The notes under the pieces were generated by a model. The model did not search any database. It worked only from the letters and a program-made list of their open reading frames with translations, and was not told the DNA's origin. A DNA stretch of 64,000 nt, from positions 103,274-167,273 of the forward strand of contig BQKZ01000046.1 in the NCBI GenBank assembly GCA_036244855.1. Reading direction: 5' to 3'. The translations under genes were made by a program, and so were the position numbers. Below are positions 10,500 to 25,718 of this stretch, in pieces; the first letter of the stretch is position 1, and the number at the start of each line of letters is the position of its first letter. This DNA comes from Temnopleurus reevesii. Lineage: Eukaryota; Echinodermata; Echinoidea; Temnopleuroida; Temnopleuridae.

Positions 10500-13400
10500 T
10501 GAAAATATATTGGTCATTAGAAAAAGAAATCTTTCAGGATATACCCAAACTGCCAATCGTATTTCCAAATTTCTTTCCTCTTTGAACAGGTTCAACGTTT
10601 CAATGAGGTCATATATACCAGTTATTTACCAAACTTTCAGGAAAGAATATCATGAGAAAGTACATATAGTAAGAATTTGGTTCAGCTGTATAGTGATTTA
10701 CATTTAATTTAGATTTTTATCTTGTCAAATATTTTGAAATGTTTGCATGTAATCACCACTTCAGGGTGGCATCTTTTTAGGAACTCATAGCCATTAATTA
10801 GATATTGATATAGACTTATCTGATTAACTATTCCATATTTGCAATGTAAACTTGATCATTCTCATTCAAACTTATGAAAGAGACACTATACTTTGATTTC
10901 CTGTCTTCAACAGCTTGCAATATTGTTTCCGTATTTCATAATATTTTTTTCTTGGTGTATATAATGGAAATGCTTTGCAAATCATTGTCAATGATGGGTT
11001 GTAATCAAGAAAAACACTATTAGAATAAATTTTAGCCAAATCGTAAGAATTCGTATGAGTGGTTAATGATTTCTGATTCAAAGGGGAACCTACCCGTAGA
11101 ATTATAATGCTTTCAATGAATAGAGAAAAAATTAGATAAACTGAAAATTTTAGCAAAATCAGATTAAGTATGGAAAAGGATATGGATTTTCAAAGTCCCA
11201 CTGATATGTTCTGATGGAATCCTTGAGCTGGCGACTTTGACAGAATTCTTATGTTATGTATAGCAAATGTCACAATTGCAGAAAAGTCAAAAAAATATTG
11301 GTTTTTCATTCTAATAGAACATACCTTAATGAATTCTGCATATATGAATTTTTGTATTAATCTATTTCTAAACAAAATTTATAAAAATACAAAGATTCTG
11401 CCAAAGTTAGCATCTAAAGGATCCCCATCAGATGACAGCACTGAAGTGTTGGAAATTCATAACTTTTAAATACACTATCAGATTTTTGCTCCAATTTGAA
11501 GTTAGCACACCTTATTTGACTACATCAATCCAAAGCATAATAAGTTTTAAGGGCCTTTCACCTACCCGCCCCGGGGCCCATAAGATGAGTAAAATTTGGG
11601 ATTCGTGTCATGAATCCATCAGAGCAAAAACTTCTCAGACATCAAAATGAAACAATTGTTGGGTAACACGCATTTTAATGGGATACCAACGAGCTATAAT
11701 GTGGTGTGAGAATTTCCCATTCATGAAAATTGGCCCCAATTTTAGATGAGCCATGGGATGAATATGTGACAGCACCATGAGGTGAGCTACCTGATTTATT
11801 TTTACAAGAAGTAATACATGTACTATATAGATAATCATGGACAATCATACACTATGCTATCTGGATTATGTGCACATTAGATAACTTAATTATCCCGAAT
11901 GCAGGTTTGATTAAGGTGAATAGACCTTTATGAGGGATAATTTAGTTATTTGGAGTTCAATTAGTCCAGCAGTGGTGCATCAACAGAACATGCATTATTA
12001 TAGTAAATATGCCCACAGATCTGACATTACAGAACAAAATCAAATGACATAGCATTACATTACAAGCATAAATTATCTAAGCTTGTACATTTCTACTGAG
12101 ACATAGGCGTGCAGGGTTGTGCCTTAAAACGAAATTCTTACACGACAATGACACAATTTAACACAATAGGAATGTACAAGTGCACTTTTGTTTATTTTCA
12201 ATATATGCTTGAAGTGTAACAATGTATTGTGTTTGTTATGGGCCTTTTTACTATAATGATTAAATATACGTATTATTGAATTTGTATACTGGACTATATG
12301 AACTCCAAATGACTTTATTACCCTCAAACCTGCACTATTGATAATTATACAAAGCATCATACACCATGCTGTATTTATATAATATTGCATTCAATTATTG
12401 AGTGTAATACTTAATCATAAACAGATAATCTCACAAGGAAATAGATTACCGGTAAAGTAATATGCATGATGTATTTTATCTGCCCAAAAAACAGGTAAAA
12501 TGACAATCTGGTTTACATATCAATCCTAATAGAATTAACCCAAAGAAAGTACAAGGATTACATGAGCTGCGTTTAATATTTGTCAATTAATTAACGCTGT
12601 ACAGCGCGTCTCAGGAAAAGGAAATGAAGATTACCAGTTATTTAACAAGAATAGTTTTGTAAGTTAAATTCAATAGATATAAAGTGTGGTCTGGTTATTT
12701 TCATCTGACCCCTCATCCTATAGACAAGTCAGTATTTTGCTGATAAAGTATGGAATACATAAATTTGAAAAATAATAAAGGGATATAAAATAAATAACTT
12801 TGAAAGACCAAATTTTTTTTTTACAAATGCTAATACACTGTGCTTTCATTGCAATCTGTATGTTTTTTATTTATTTTTTGTGTCTTGTGTTTTGAGTTGT
12901 GTTGTATTTTATGATATTTTTTTTTAATTCCAGGTGTTTGTTTATTTGTGTGAAGACGTGCTAAATGAAACAACATTCCCTCCTTTATATCCTCTTTTGC
13001 TTCTAAAGTGGGTACTGAGATCATAGAGGTAGAATCTCTATGATGAGAAATAAGAACTAAAAACGGGCAATTCCAAAGGCATTTTATCTTATTGTTTTTG
13101 TTTTCAAAAATCTTAATTGCCAAATAATTGCTACCTAAATATTTGACGTGGTACCTAAACTAAACCATGACTATGGTATAAGCAAATACAGAGCTGGAAA
13201 ATTCAATTTCTTTTTTTTCTTGGATACACTGTACAGAATTTGAAATGAAGAAGAAGGATTACATTTTCATCAAATTCACGGATATCTTGACAGTATCTCT
13301 GGATTTGTAAGTTGCTGTTGAGAATTGAGGATTATTTTGTAATTTGTTCCTCCTTTTGCACTCAAATTGTAGCAGTTTGGTAAGACCGTGGACGAATTAC

Positions 13401-16100
13401 CCAACGTCCATTGAATAATTGTTTTAATAGATTCTTTTTAAAGCAAGAAGTTGTGAACTTTTCTAAAGCACATGCTGGCTTTATTCCATCTCATCGATTA
13501 TGATGCCTTTCGTAACGTACACATTTGTTCTTTAACTATTCGGGTTTTTTTTTAATGTACAATAGTTATATTTACAGATTGTTTTCAATTTTCCGTGATT
13601 GATAAATCTCACCACTAGCCTAGGTAGAAGTTATTTTTGTTAATGCATGTCACTCATTTTCTAGTTTACTCTATGTAGAGTATATCAGGAACTGGATCTA
13701 CTAGGTGCCATATGCAAAGTCAATTTTCATCCATGCTTGGATGAACATTGACCGTTTATGTCTAGGGTGTCAAACATGTCTTGCGTCAAAATGGACACGA
13801 GGCGATCTTGAGCAAGTCATCAGAACAATTATACTCCTATTCATAGAAATTTATATCAACAGTGGGTACATGGTGTTTTTTTTAATATTTTGTAAAATTT
13901 TCTTTGAAGTTTTATCAATCTTATTCCGTCATGCGTTGATGAGAATTGATAATCACACACTCTTAAAACGTTGGGCATAGGGAGTATTATCAACCCTGGG
14001 CTATAATTCACACAATTATTGCTTAAGATCTGACCAATATAGTGGAATTTTATATTTCGACCATAAAATTCACATATTCTAGCTAATATTTGTGTAAAAT
14101 GCTTCCATCCGATGGTAAACTTTGTCAATTTAACAATATAATTGGCATATAATATCCATTAGTTTTGCGGACAGCATGTTGCCCAGTATTTTGTATACTT
14201 TTACCCCTTTTATCGACCACATTACCTAAATGTATCCTGCCGCGTATTCCGAACGTGAACTCTCTCAAAGACATTTTCAAGCATAGCAGTCAAAGACTAC
14301 GCAGAAGACCCCTCTTCAGTTAATCGATTCAGTCAAGTATTCAATAAAAATATCGATCAATCGATCAATCAGTCAGTACGTCAATAAGTGTATGAAGCAG
14401 GCAACAATCTGTTGAATTACCAATAATCGAGTCAAATGGATAATTTCAATCAGATGTTAAGTCGTCAAGCAAATCAATGATGTAAATGTAAATGCTTCTA
14501 AGCCTTTTATTACTTTTACTTTTAATTACATTTCTTATTTCATGGTAATTCACTTTACTTATCTTGTTTTAGGGAAATGGAGGTCAAATAGGAAACATAT
14601 CGTTGGTATCATTTTAGTGCACAATTTCATAACGAAAGCTGTTCAAACATTTCGATGAAAATTATGAGTAACATTTCGATCAAAAGGATGAACACCATTT
14701 TCAATGTCCTGATAACGTGCACGACTATGAGGCATGGGTTTTTTGTAGAGGCGTTCTTAAAACACCTTCCTCATGAAATTCGCCTGAAAACATATCAAGT
14801 TGGATCACACGGCTACCAGATAATTGTCCAGGAAAATGTCCTGGAATCACACAAAAAGAGAATATACCCCTCTCGCAAAGAAGCCTAATTTTTAACAGAG
14901 GGTGTCTAGCAACTAAATTTGACAAGAGTCTCCTGGCTAGCTTGTGTGTGAAGTTTATCATGATCGAAAAAAAAATGCATTAATATTGTGAGCACATTAG
15001 AGGAGACAAGACAAACGATACGAGTATGGTGAATCATGATTATTGTGTACTCAGAAATAATGTTTATGTTTTTGTGCCGCTCTTTCATGTGTGATATCCT
15101 GGCAGCTTATTAGTCCTATTCTGAACTAACTGAACTATTTCGGACCAAGTTATTACAGATTTTGACTGTGGATTATGCGCTCATCGCGAAAATTTTCACA
15201 CGCATAGAGTAGGGTGTTATTTTCAAATAAGATGGTATAGTTTATATTTTCAAAAAAAATCATAATTTCTATTTGTAAATAACTTTCGCTCTATTTTACT
15301 TCGTGAAGCTCATGGAAAACTAATTTTGGTGTCAATATTAATCACATAATTCCTCTCAGGAGTATTTAAAAACTTTGTGAGACAATTCATTTTGTCTGTT
15401 TTTATTGTTTTATTAAATTCTCATATATTTCCTTTAATAAACGGAATGGTTATATTTGAATGTCCATCGTGTTTGAAGCAAATAATATGTGTTTGACCAC
15501 CAATTCAGGCGATGCGAAATGAATTGCTGTAAAGTTTATCTTTTTAGATCATTGACGATTCTTGAATTATGCATTGAGAAAAGAACGTGTTAATCTACTG
15601 CTCAATACCAATTCTAAAACAAATTCTAAAACAAATTTAGACCTTCGAAAATTTACATCTCCCATTCCACGTGTGCGCATTTTTAAAAAGCGAGCAAGCA
15701 AGATAGTTGAGTAATATTCCTGTTAAATAATATTGCCGAATATTACTCATTATACGTTTTACTCCAAAGAAAGAGGGAGCTTTTATTGTTTTTTTTATTT
15801 TTATACTCCGATACTCATGCAAATAAGCAAAGTTATTAAGTTATTATGTACATTGTCTCCAATGCTTTTATTGGCTTAGCTAAACAGACTCTCTGCAGGT
15901 GTTAAAAAGTGAATACAAATTATCATTTTCGGTAAGATTTTTGCAATCATCCTGCAATTTCAGAAGGGATAAATCAATAATCCTGTCTTTGATTTTCCAT
16001 TAAAATATATGTTTACATTTCTCTTGAATGATATGTTGCAACCATACTATGGTAATCTCTGCCTCCTCTCAATGGCGGTTAAGTAGAATATGTAAATCCC
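10500..16100. other. Intergenic, no gene found
   Basis: Only short AT-rich frames are present. The 11.08-11.2 kb part resembles the AAATCGGAC dispersed repeat. I see no splice-flanked coding segment that I can support. Confidence 0.6.
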
Positions 16101-16109
16101 TTTTACCAT

Positions 16110-16950
16110 ACTAGGACGATTTAGTCGACGTAAGCTCTTTTTTTTTTATCTAAGAAGATTTTAAGATTTTAATATTTACGTATTCGTAACTAGTTGAACG
16201 TATTAGTAACGTATCTAAAACGACTCATCGGCGTATTCAACGAGTGCTTAGCACATCTCCAGCTTTCATAACTTATTGGTGTTTTCGACATTCAAGTCAG
16301 CGTATACGCGACGTATTTGGCGAAAACGCTGGCGGACTACGTCATACGTCGAATACGCTGATTGCATTATAGACACATTTATTACAAGCACATTTATTAC
16401 AGTCATGTAAGTCGGCAAATTTTAAACATGTCCACAACTTTTGGGCGTATGCGACGTGTGGCTCACCTGGTGTACACCCGATGTTACCATAATGTTACGC
16501 AATTATCGACACACGTTCACACGTATTTCTACTTACGAGGAACGTACCACTAACGTTTGTGAACGTGTGTTGACCATTGCGTAACGTCCTTGTAACGAAT
16601 GTATAAACCATACGTCGGCAAGCGTCGAAAAAAAAAATCATACTCAACTGTTTCCGTCGTACTCACCGTATGATGACGTATGATAGCATTTTGCCAGATA
16701 CTCTAGAACACCGAGATGCAACAACACGAACAAGTTATGAACATCGGAGATACGCCAAACACTCGTTAAAATACATTGATGAATGGTTTTTAATTACCAA
16801 CTACCAATTTGCTGTTCATACATTCAACTCGTTATGAGTACGTTATGCACACGTGATAATTTCCTTAAACTTCAAACGAAGTTCGGCACATGATGATGTT
16901 TAACGCCAAATTTCAAACGTCGACTAAACATTTTGGTGTGACAGCCCCAT
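16110..16950. mobile_element. CGTA/TACG-rich block with short inverted ends
   Basis: The block is dense in words such as CGTATTCG, GTATACGCGACG, TACGTCATACGTCGAATACG and ACGTACC, unlike the CpG-poor flanks. TTTAGTCGACGT occurs near 16118 and in inverse orientation near 16917-16926, so the block may be a nonautonomous element. It has no coding capacity. Confidence 0.45.
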
Positions 16951-17935
16951 GGCATCCTAAAATGCGACTTATCTATCAAGATAATTTTTTAAAGATTTTT
17001 CTTTATGTATCTCACAATTTGATGAAATTTATGATCTCATAAATTCCATATTAAACTACAAGAAGAGACCCCCCCCCCTTATTTCAAGGAAGCATATCTT
17101 TTGGGGCATGATTTTCCAAACTGCACCGTATCAAATTTAGTTAGTAAAGGTTAGATCACACCTAGCGTTAATGAAATCTGGAAGACGTTCGGTGAACGCA
17201 GAATATGGAGAAAAAAAAGGATGATATCTATTTACGGAATCTCCTTCCTTTTGAGGTTATCACCCTTTTCATAATTACATGCACTGTATTCCAGTACCTG
17301 CTTCACGATATTCTTAGAAATAAATGTCAAATAAATTCATATTTGCAAACATTTAAGGGAGTCGGAAGTTGGGCAATACGAGCTTCACGGTAAGGTAAGT
17401 GCATTCCTTTTCCGTCACTTCCTAGAGTATTATTGATTTGTTTTGAGTAAACATTCCCTGATAGTTCTCAATGGTTCCTCCATATAGAATGAGGTACCAT
17501 CTAGATAAGTTATTCTCTCGATAGTTCATTGGCTTATATCTCAATTAGAGACTGTATCTTCAAATTCTTGAAGTCAGGAGGATCCTCAATCTATCAGTAT
17601 TCATATATTTCACTTGATATTAGCCTATTGATTGGAAAGAGCGCACGTGTGCAAAGATTCTAAAAATGTTCAAACTATATTTATTCATATACGGTGCCCC
17701 TTTTTGAAGAAAAAAAAACGACGCTAAATATAAAATATAACATGTTCATTTTCTTGATCGATTGCTAAATTGAAGTAATTTGATTTCATTCACTCCCACG
17801 TGCTGTGTAAACCGCAGTGAGACTCTGCGAGACGGGGAGCGGGGGACGTCGGCTGCAGAGGTGATGATGGGAATGAGAAAATGTAAAAGATTAGTATATT
17901 ATCAAAATGTTTAACTTGCATATTATTTGGTTTAC

Positions 17936-18010
17936 AATAATAATAATAATGATAATGCAAAAGCGCCTTGAGCACTGTGTGAAGTGGATTCGCACGCTAT
18001 ATAAATAACA
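17936..18010 (+). mobile_element. SINE-tail-like module next to (TAA)n
   Basis: A TAA run is followed by GCAAAAGCGCCTTGAGCACT, GTGGATTCGCACGCTATATA and AATAAC. A GCGCCTTGAGCA...GTGGAT..GCGC tail of this type ends many marine invertebrate repeats. A second copy lies at 57.86-57.94 kb in the opposite orientation. Confidence 0.55.
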
Positions 18011-21000
18011 TGTATTTTCATTACGACATCTTATTATTAGCAATATTACAAATCTGAATATATTACCAGATAGAGTGGCTTTAGAATGGCAGACGATACA
18101 CATGAAGAAACTCTCGAAGTTGAAAGACGCGGTGACGTGCAAAACTATTTAGTACAATATACAATGCTTATATGAATACCACATCATGAACAATCTTCAA
18201 GTTAAGGGGTGAGGAAGGTAAACACATTTAAGTGCAAAGATGACAAAATAAGTTGAAATGAAGTAAATTTTTTCTAAAAGATGAAGCGACAATGAATATA
18301 AAAAGCGGCAAATTTAATTGATAAATACTGATAATATGTATCATGCGAATAAGCACTTTAAAATAAATGTTCACAGAACAACAGATGAGTAGTAAATTTC
18401 CATGTCTAAAGCAACAAGATATAGACTATTGTCTTAATCTAAACTTTTACTGTCTTGTTTAAACTCCACCTTTCCGGTAGAAAAGCCATCCGATTTACCG
18501 CTGTTGACGGATGAATAATAGATAAACTTTTGAGGGGTAAATAAGAAAAAAAACAAAAACTATCACAGTGGTTTGTCCTGATAAGATGCATCAACTGTTT
18601 ACTGAGTGAAAGTAGAGCTTTTCATAGAAGTTTACAGTTTAAAATGCGCTTTTCGCTAATTCCAATTTCAATTTCAATTTCAAGGCTCAACGCGATTGCA
18701 TATTAATTGTCTTATAGCTATTATTAAATCATTAGTACATCTATTGGGCTGATTAATGTTGATTCATCAAAATGATCTACACAAGGTACAACTTAGGACT
18801 ACAAAACATAAACAATTTAGAATAATGCCCCCGTAAAGAGTACTTAAGCGTATGATAAAATATGCAATCGAATTGAGAACTTCTCTATTTGCTTATTGCT
18901 AAAAGAATTAACCATTAGCGTTGCGGTGGCACTGGCCCCCATTTATTCGTTTAATTTTCAATTTATTAGCATTGTAAATAAATGCGAAAGGAATTTCCTG
19001 TAGAAATGGAATTTCCGACATCAAACGTCCTTATCTGGTCTAATATGATTATCATGTCGTCACGAAGACAAATAATGGTAGAAGCTGGAGAAAGGTGCTA
19101 ATTCCTCCACAGTTTTTTTAGTTGTGAACATGCATTTTGACAGAAGTACAAAGGTTTTTTTCCTGTTCGGATGGGCAATAGGGGAGATGGGAGGGGAGAG
19201 AAGGGGGGNGTAGGTGAGTTTACCAAAAATTATAGGAGGGGATGGTACACTGCAGCTCGAAATGAATAATGAATATTCTGATTTGTATTTTTAAACCCCT
19301 TTTAATCATGGCATAAAACAACGAATGTGTTTAAAAGTATTCTAGTGATTTTCACAATAAAATCGCGATTAATGGCATATCATTGATACAAAAATAATTA
19401 TTGTGCTAAATATCATGGAGAAATGATAAGACGTATACACTATACTTCCGGACCAAAAACGTCCCTTGTAAATTATTAGACAAGTGTACTGAGACAAATC
19501 ATGCCCCTGTAATATGTGTGTAATTTTGTTTTAAGGGAAGTTGTGTTTAGAAATGCTAAATAAAAATCATTAGATATAATTTATGTTACCTTTTGAATGT
19601 TGTGGGTTGACACATGATTATAGTTGATGACATTTTATACACTTCCAGCGGGTTAACTTAGTCTACAGGGATTTGGTAATCCAGAACCTCCCAGAATTCT
19701 GTGTCTCCGTGGAATTTCCCCCAAAAGAATATAAACTGCTTAATTTCTCAAGGGTATTCAGAAACCCTTTTGGCGTTAAACGAAATTGGAATGATGATAC
19801 AAATTTGAAAGGCCGTTAGAGATAATTGCATAACAAGGCTTACGCAAAAAAGTGATGTACTGGTATATAGATGAGTTTAAAAGGACCAAAATGAAATAAT
19901 TTTAAAACTTTTCAAGGAAAAAATTGTAGGCACAATAACCAATGCTGTTCAAGAATTGTCCACAAAATATCAAACGTTTTTGAAATATCACCATTAACCA
20001 TGTATGATCTACAAATAACATTGTTAAAAAAAACCCCTCTTTGTTTCAACCGTATAGCTAATGAATTTAGATCAATTCGACACAATTCAGAACCTCGTTG
20101 GATCTAGTCTTATGTATTATCCTGTGCGATGTTTAGCCCTTCATCATCTCACACAAGCCTTTAAATGAAGATCATGGTGTGGTCGCAGAGAATTTAAAGG
20201 GGAGATGTGGCTCGAGGTATAGCGGGGTCCACGGAGAATTTTCATTTAATTGAAAACGAAATAAGAGAAACGAAATTGTTGACAGAAACGTGCCACCAGA
20301 ATTAATGTTCTAAAATGTCTACCTCTTTGAAAAGATTTTGATGAAAGATTTATACCCCGAGTCCATCAGCAGTTAAGTTTTTTGCCCTATGATGTAAACA
20401 CAATGACGTACATGTACATGTTGGTCTCAGTCGACAATGAACTGTAGCATAAAGTTGTGACGGAAGAGTGTCCAGTAAAACAAATGTTTATCAACAATCT
20501 GGCTAGTTTGTGTGTAAAAATCAACACGATCCAATATGATGTGTATGGGTGAACACACATGGAGAAAAAAGTCCCTTTTTGAAAGTAACACGATGTATAT
20601 ACTGAGCAAAAATGAATGAGTACTTCTCTGGAGGTAGGTCGGAAGTGACTTTGTAATGTTGTTAATGAGCAGGCTCTATATGCATTAGTGTGGACATGTC
20701 TTACGGTAGAAAATGTATATATATGTATATTTAATGGAAAATACATCTATTAGTGCCTCAGCCTCAGCCAATATTATGGCGTTAAACAAATTACTTTTTT
20801 TGAAAAAAAAATATGCACATCCATGCACAAAAATGTTATGACTATCTGGAAATGGGTTTGTACCCGAAATCCATAATTTACATGGTTCTTGGTACATGGT
20901 ACTCACAACTAATCCCTGTGACTTTTGAAAGGTTACATTTTTCTTGTGCGTGTTCACTCATGCATAAGATATGTGAATATGCTGATTGTATACACCAGCT

Positions 21001-21190
21001 AGAAACGTAGTTGAATAATATTGCCAGTATTTTACTGGACTTTCCCCTGTCAAAAAAATTATGCAACTTTAAATTACAGGGAATTCTTTTCTTGTAACCA
21101 ATGTGAAACTGTTTTCCAGTCAATCCTTTAGGTTTTATTTACCTGATGCTAATTATATGTCATGTGTAATATTTCACTAATTAGGTGGAA
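18011..21190. other. Intergenic, no gene found
   Basis: AT-rich sequence with an (AATTTC)n stretch near 18660-18685. The segment near 20465-20540 shares words with 14.9 kb (CTGGCTAG.TTGTGTGT). No supported coding exon. Confidence 0.6.
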
Positions 21191-21199
21191 ATTAAAGGA

Positions 21200-21427
21200 A
21201 CGTGAATCAGAGAAGGGTGTGGCACACAATACACACATGTACACACTTAAACATCCATAGGCCTACAGCACATCCATCACACACACGAATGCCCATCCTC
21301 GCGCCACGCATACTCACACCCACACACTCAGACACCTACTTACACACATCAACACCCAGCAATGCCTAAGCATACACTTACTTACAAAAACAAAAGCTTA
21401 CACACCATTACAAACACACACACACAA

Positions 21428-21466
<39 letters not shown>

Positions 21467-21744
21467 CACACACACACGCACTCACACTTGCACACGTACC
21501 TGCTTACACACATCAACACCACCAAATACCTACGTATACATGGACTCGCACAAACAAGCTGATACACTGTCACATACGTACCCATTCACACACACCCACA
21601 CACACACACGTAACATGCTTACACACATCAATGCCAGCCAATGCATACGCATACACTGACTCACAGAAACAAGCTTATACACCATCACACACACACATAC
21701 CACATACGTGATCATCTGCACGAGCCAACCTTTCCATCCGCATT

Positions 21745-21790
<46 letters not shown>
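21200..21790. repeat. Large CA/CACA-rich microsatellite field
   Basis: Long (CA)n tracts at about 21417-21475 and 21748-21788 sit in interrupted CACA-rich sequence. The open frames here are Thr-His or Cys-Val runs produced by the repeat. Confidence 0.95.
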
Positions 21791-21792
<2 letters not shown>

Positions 21793-21799
21793 TATTCTC

Positions 21800-24700
21800 A
21801 TACTACTATCTAGTCAAATGCACCGAAGGACGTTACGTACCTTATACTTTTTTTAGGAGTTTATCTAAATTTGCATCAATTTTTCAAAGACTTTAGAACC
21901 CCCTAAAGGGACAAACAAAAATCACGTTTCTGTTCATGCTATGAATCAAAACCTTGCTCAATGAGTAAAGCAGCTCCAAGGTAGCGTTGTATTCATGTTT
22001 GTAGATATCAAAACGTCTAGGGGCATACAATATACAAAATAATACCAGATTGTATAGGAATTGCAATTACAGATAAACTGATCATTTAATTCGAATCGAA
22101 GCCAATGATTTACATCCAAGTGAAAGAAGAATAGATATGAAGAGAGAGTTAGTACCAACGATGAACATTGCTTTCAGTCTATACACCACTGACAAAAGGT
22201 TAGCCAATTACAGCTTATATCCTACAGCAGTATATACTAAGCTACTGGAGATAAAATATACATGTACATTTTCTCTGCACATTAATATACACCAAAGATA
22301 TCTATACATACACAAGTTCCCTAAGATTCCAAAAATAAAAATTGTGAACACCTCAAATAAAAATATTCTCCCAAATGAAATATATAGTGAGCTCTTGTGA
22401 AGGAGCGTGAATGTTTATTTCTTTATTTATCTAATATTTTAGTATGTACGTGAAATTTATTTTATTTGATTGACTAAAACTTTGCACTGAACGTGTAAGG
22501 CACTTTAAGGAGAATAATAACTCGTATCTGATTCTAAGAAGCGTAGAAGCATCTAGCTAGTGTTGACAAGTTAACAATACAATGACCATGATGACAGACA
22601 ATGAAGATATGACGAGCATTCTAATACCTTATTAGAAATATAATATTTTTCTTTAATTAGAATGAATAGATGGCTTCGATGTATAATTATTTCTACAAAT
22701 TATGAATATTTATGTACAAATAAAAGAGCAAGAAGTATTTTGATGAATACGAACCTCATTTTGAAGCAAGCACCCAAGAGAAGGGGTTATTTAAGTTTGC
22801 CAAAATCTGCAAAATTTATTTTCAGCGGTTCTCCACCATGTCAAAGCAAATTAAATACTCGCCACAAACTTTATATGGGAAAACGGATATTTCACATGGA
22901 GGTAGTGCTAGCAAACAGACATGTATAATTAAATTCTGCTTAATGCTACCAGGGTACACTATGCATACCTTGACGAATAAATACATATTCAAATCAATTA
23001 TTTATTATTTTCGGGATATAATTTTATATTGTTTATATTAACAAAATGAGTACTCAATATTTTGAATAATGCCAACCGTATAATGCCAACTCATATATTC
23101 TACCCACTCATGACAATTCTTCCCTCTTTGACATGTTTTAACCAAATTTGGTAATGTATCAAAAATATCTAACAATTATATTTTGATTACTTTACAATGA
23201 GAATCTTGTAATAAATTTTACTCTCGTATATGAAGATTAGGTTTATTCACTTTTCATCGATATTTCCCAAAAGTATACAATTAGTGATAAAGTGAGAAAC
23301 TACACGGTGATTTTTCACTTCGGATTATATCGTAATTCATTTTGTCAAGTTTGCCTCAGACTGGAGAATACCTGTAATTACTTGATTAGATTAATCATAA
23401 TTTTTCAGCTTTGGAATCTCACAGAATAGTACAACCTCACCGTGTATTCTCAAAGGGGTTGTGACAAACGATTCTCAATTTGTTCTTCAGTCAATATTTT
23501 CGTTTAGAAATGTATTGAATTTAGAATGGTTATATCAACAAAAAAGAGTTATTTTTTTGACCAGAGGACATTTACAGATGATCCTTATATTTCTTAATTC
23601 TGTTTGGTGAAATTATATGAACTAAAGCAAACGACAAACCTCTCCATGAAACAAATATTTGAATAAAAGGGTATATAAAGTTTTTATAACATTTCTATTC
23701 ATTCTATTTGGTACATTTAGCTACATTCGTTAAAATGTGTGCTTTCGAAGGAATCAAGAAACAAATATAAAATGGTTTCCTGTTTTAAATGGAAAAGATT
23801 GTCTTGCATTGAATTACAATTCCTTATTAAATTTGATGGATGATGAAACATTAAACTATGCAATAAATAAGAATGAAATGATAAACAATGGAAACTCACA
23901 CCCCACATAAATTACATACATTACAGTTAAATGTGGCGAGTGCAATTGTTTATTTTAACAATAAGACTATTGTTGCCAGGATTCAATATCTCTTAACACT
24001 AACATTGTGTACAATGTACAAGATAAGAATGCAAGCATGAACATTTTAATGAATTTAAAATGTTTTGGGTGAACTTGTATTGGTGTAAATACAATTGAAT
24101 CAAATTGACTTCATTTCATATATTATTATACTTGGTATGTAAAATTCTGTTGGAAATACGTTACTATTTGTGTAATTTTTGTGTGTGAGAGAGTATCTCA
24201 AATACAAGAAAAGATATGAATAATGTGTCTATTCAATCAAGGATGCAGTATCAATTTTATAATCACCTTACAATCTCACTCCACTATTTGTTTAATCACC
24301 AAGTCTGTTGGGCCATGAAAAATGCAGTTAACGTCATCCCTCGCGATAAGTACCATACATTTATACATTGTAGAATTAAATACACATGACTATTAAACCT
24401 TATATCAAATGCAGATCGAAAGTTTATTATTATTATATACACACAAAAGTACCCCATAAGTGAAATCCAACGGAAAGTATCACATAAGATTTAATACAAC
24501 TCGCAATATCTGCAATAATTTATTGTCATCCTTATATTATTCTTTTTTTTTTATTGTCATCAAATTCAGTAAATTCATCTCATTTATGAACTAAAGCTGA
24601 GACACGGATGATATGCAACTGAATCTTGATATGTCATTAAACGTGTAAGGTATTGTATCAAATATGAATATGCTTGCATCTGAATTACTTTCATTTCAAG

Positions 24701-25670
24701 AATTAAAAGGAGCTTATACTCAATAAAATTAAGATAATACAGCAAGAAGTGGCTAAGTACGTAAACTATTACTTGAGGGACATGTTATACAATGGCAGTT
24801 CTAATCAGTTTTGTCTGCTTAATCTTACCAAGATGCAAAGGAACTCGATCAATTATCATTCTTAATTGATATATGACTGCGTACTCAAATAATTTACATA
24901 ATAAAATATGTACATTTAGTACATTATACATGTCTCTACCAAATGGAAACATCGCATATTATTACATGATAACAATAAATGATGCAACATATGAATTTGT
25001 ACATGAATAAATAACTCCCTTTAAAACAAACAGTAGGATGTCTACTGCGTTTGACAAAATCTGTGCGTGTGAAGTTCCTCAAGCTGTCATAGCGCAGAAA
25101 AAATTAATGGATTAATGAATCCAATTTACGATGATACTAACTAGATAAAGTCCTAATGGTGCAGATTGCATGCTCGCTACTAAACGAAAGCTAATACACA
25201 CCATTGCTACATGCAGCTGGCCTTTCGATATTTTCTATTTCCACGTAGCTTTTATAACAAAATTATGATTAGATCATTCCAACTCCCTTCTCTCTTTTTA
25301 GTGCAATAAAAATGCATTCAAACCCCGTAGCATATTCCAATAATCTGGCTACGAGTGATAGCGTAATAGAAGTTGTCAGTGATACATGAGCAGAAAATAA
25401 AATGGATACAATCGAACGACTTTTGGACTAGAATCTGAACGGAGATAAATATAATGTTTGTATTTTTCTTGAAAGACAACCGAAACCACTCAAGAAAAAT
25501 AAAAGTATTGCACCCATCCTGGTGCAAAATATTTGTTTGTTTGTATAAGCTTCCCATCCTCTGTGTTTGAACGATGTTAGGGTGTTTCCACGTTGTTTTC
25601 TCGGATGAATCTTTATAGAATGATAGAACTGATCCAAATGAAAATGTGTCAAAGATGATGGTTGCCATGG
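21800..25670. other. Intergenic; may include the 3' UTR of the minus-strand peptide gene
   Basis: No supported coding exon. On the minus strand, AATAAA hexamers (TTTATT on plus) at 24550-24555 and 24519-24524 could end the transcript whose stop is at 25674. Confidence 0.45.
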
Positions 25671-25673
25671 TAA

Positions 25674-25718
25674 CTATAAGTAGTTTTCTAGCTCTGCCAT
25701 TTCCGCTTCCTCGATCAA
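25674..25718 (-). CDS. Peptide-precursor terminal exon
   Basis: Acceptor TTTCTATTTCCGCAG is followed by LIEEAEMAELENYL and TAG. It joins exon 4 in phase 0, and the combined C-terminus looks like an amphipathic acidic helix. The preceding intron is about 4.5 kb. Confidence 0.65.
   Translation of the reverse strand: MIEEAEMAELENYL

Noticed and set aside
17347..17396. Possible exon ending in AAG|GTAAGT near 17396
   Set aside because: The acceptor is poor, the frame is short and no neighbouring exon was found.
21362..21896. Open frames of Thr-His, Cys-Val and related composition
   Set aside because: They are translations of CA repeats.
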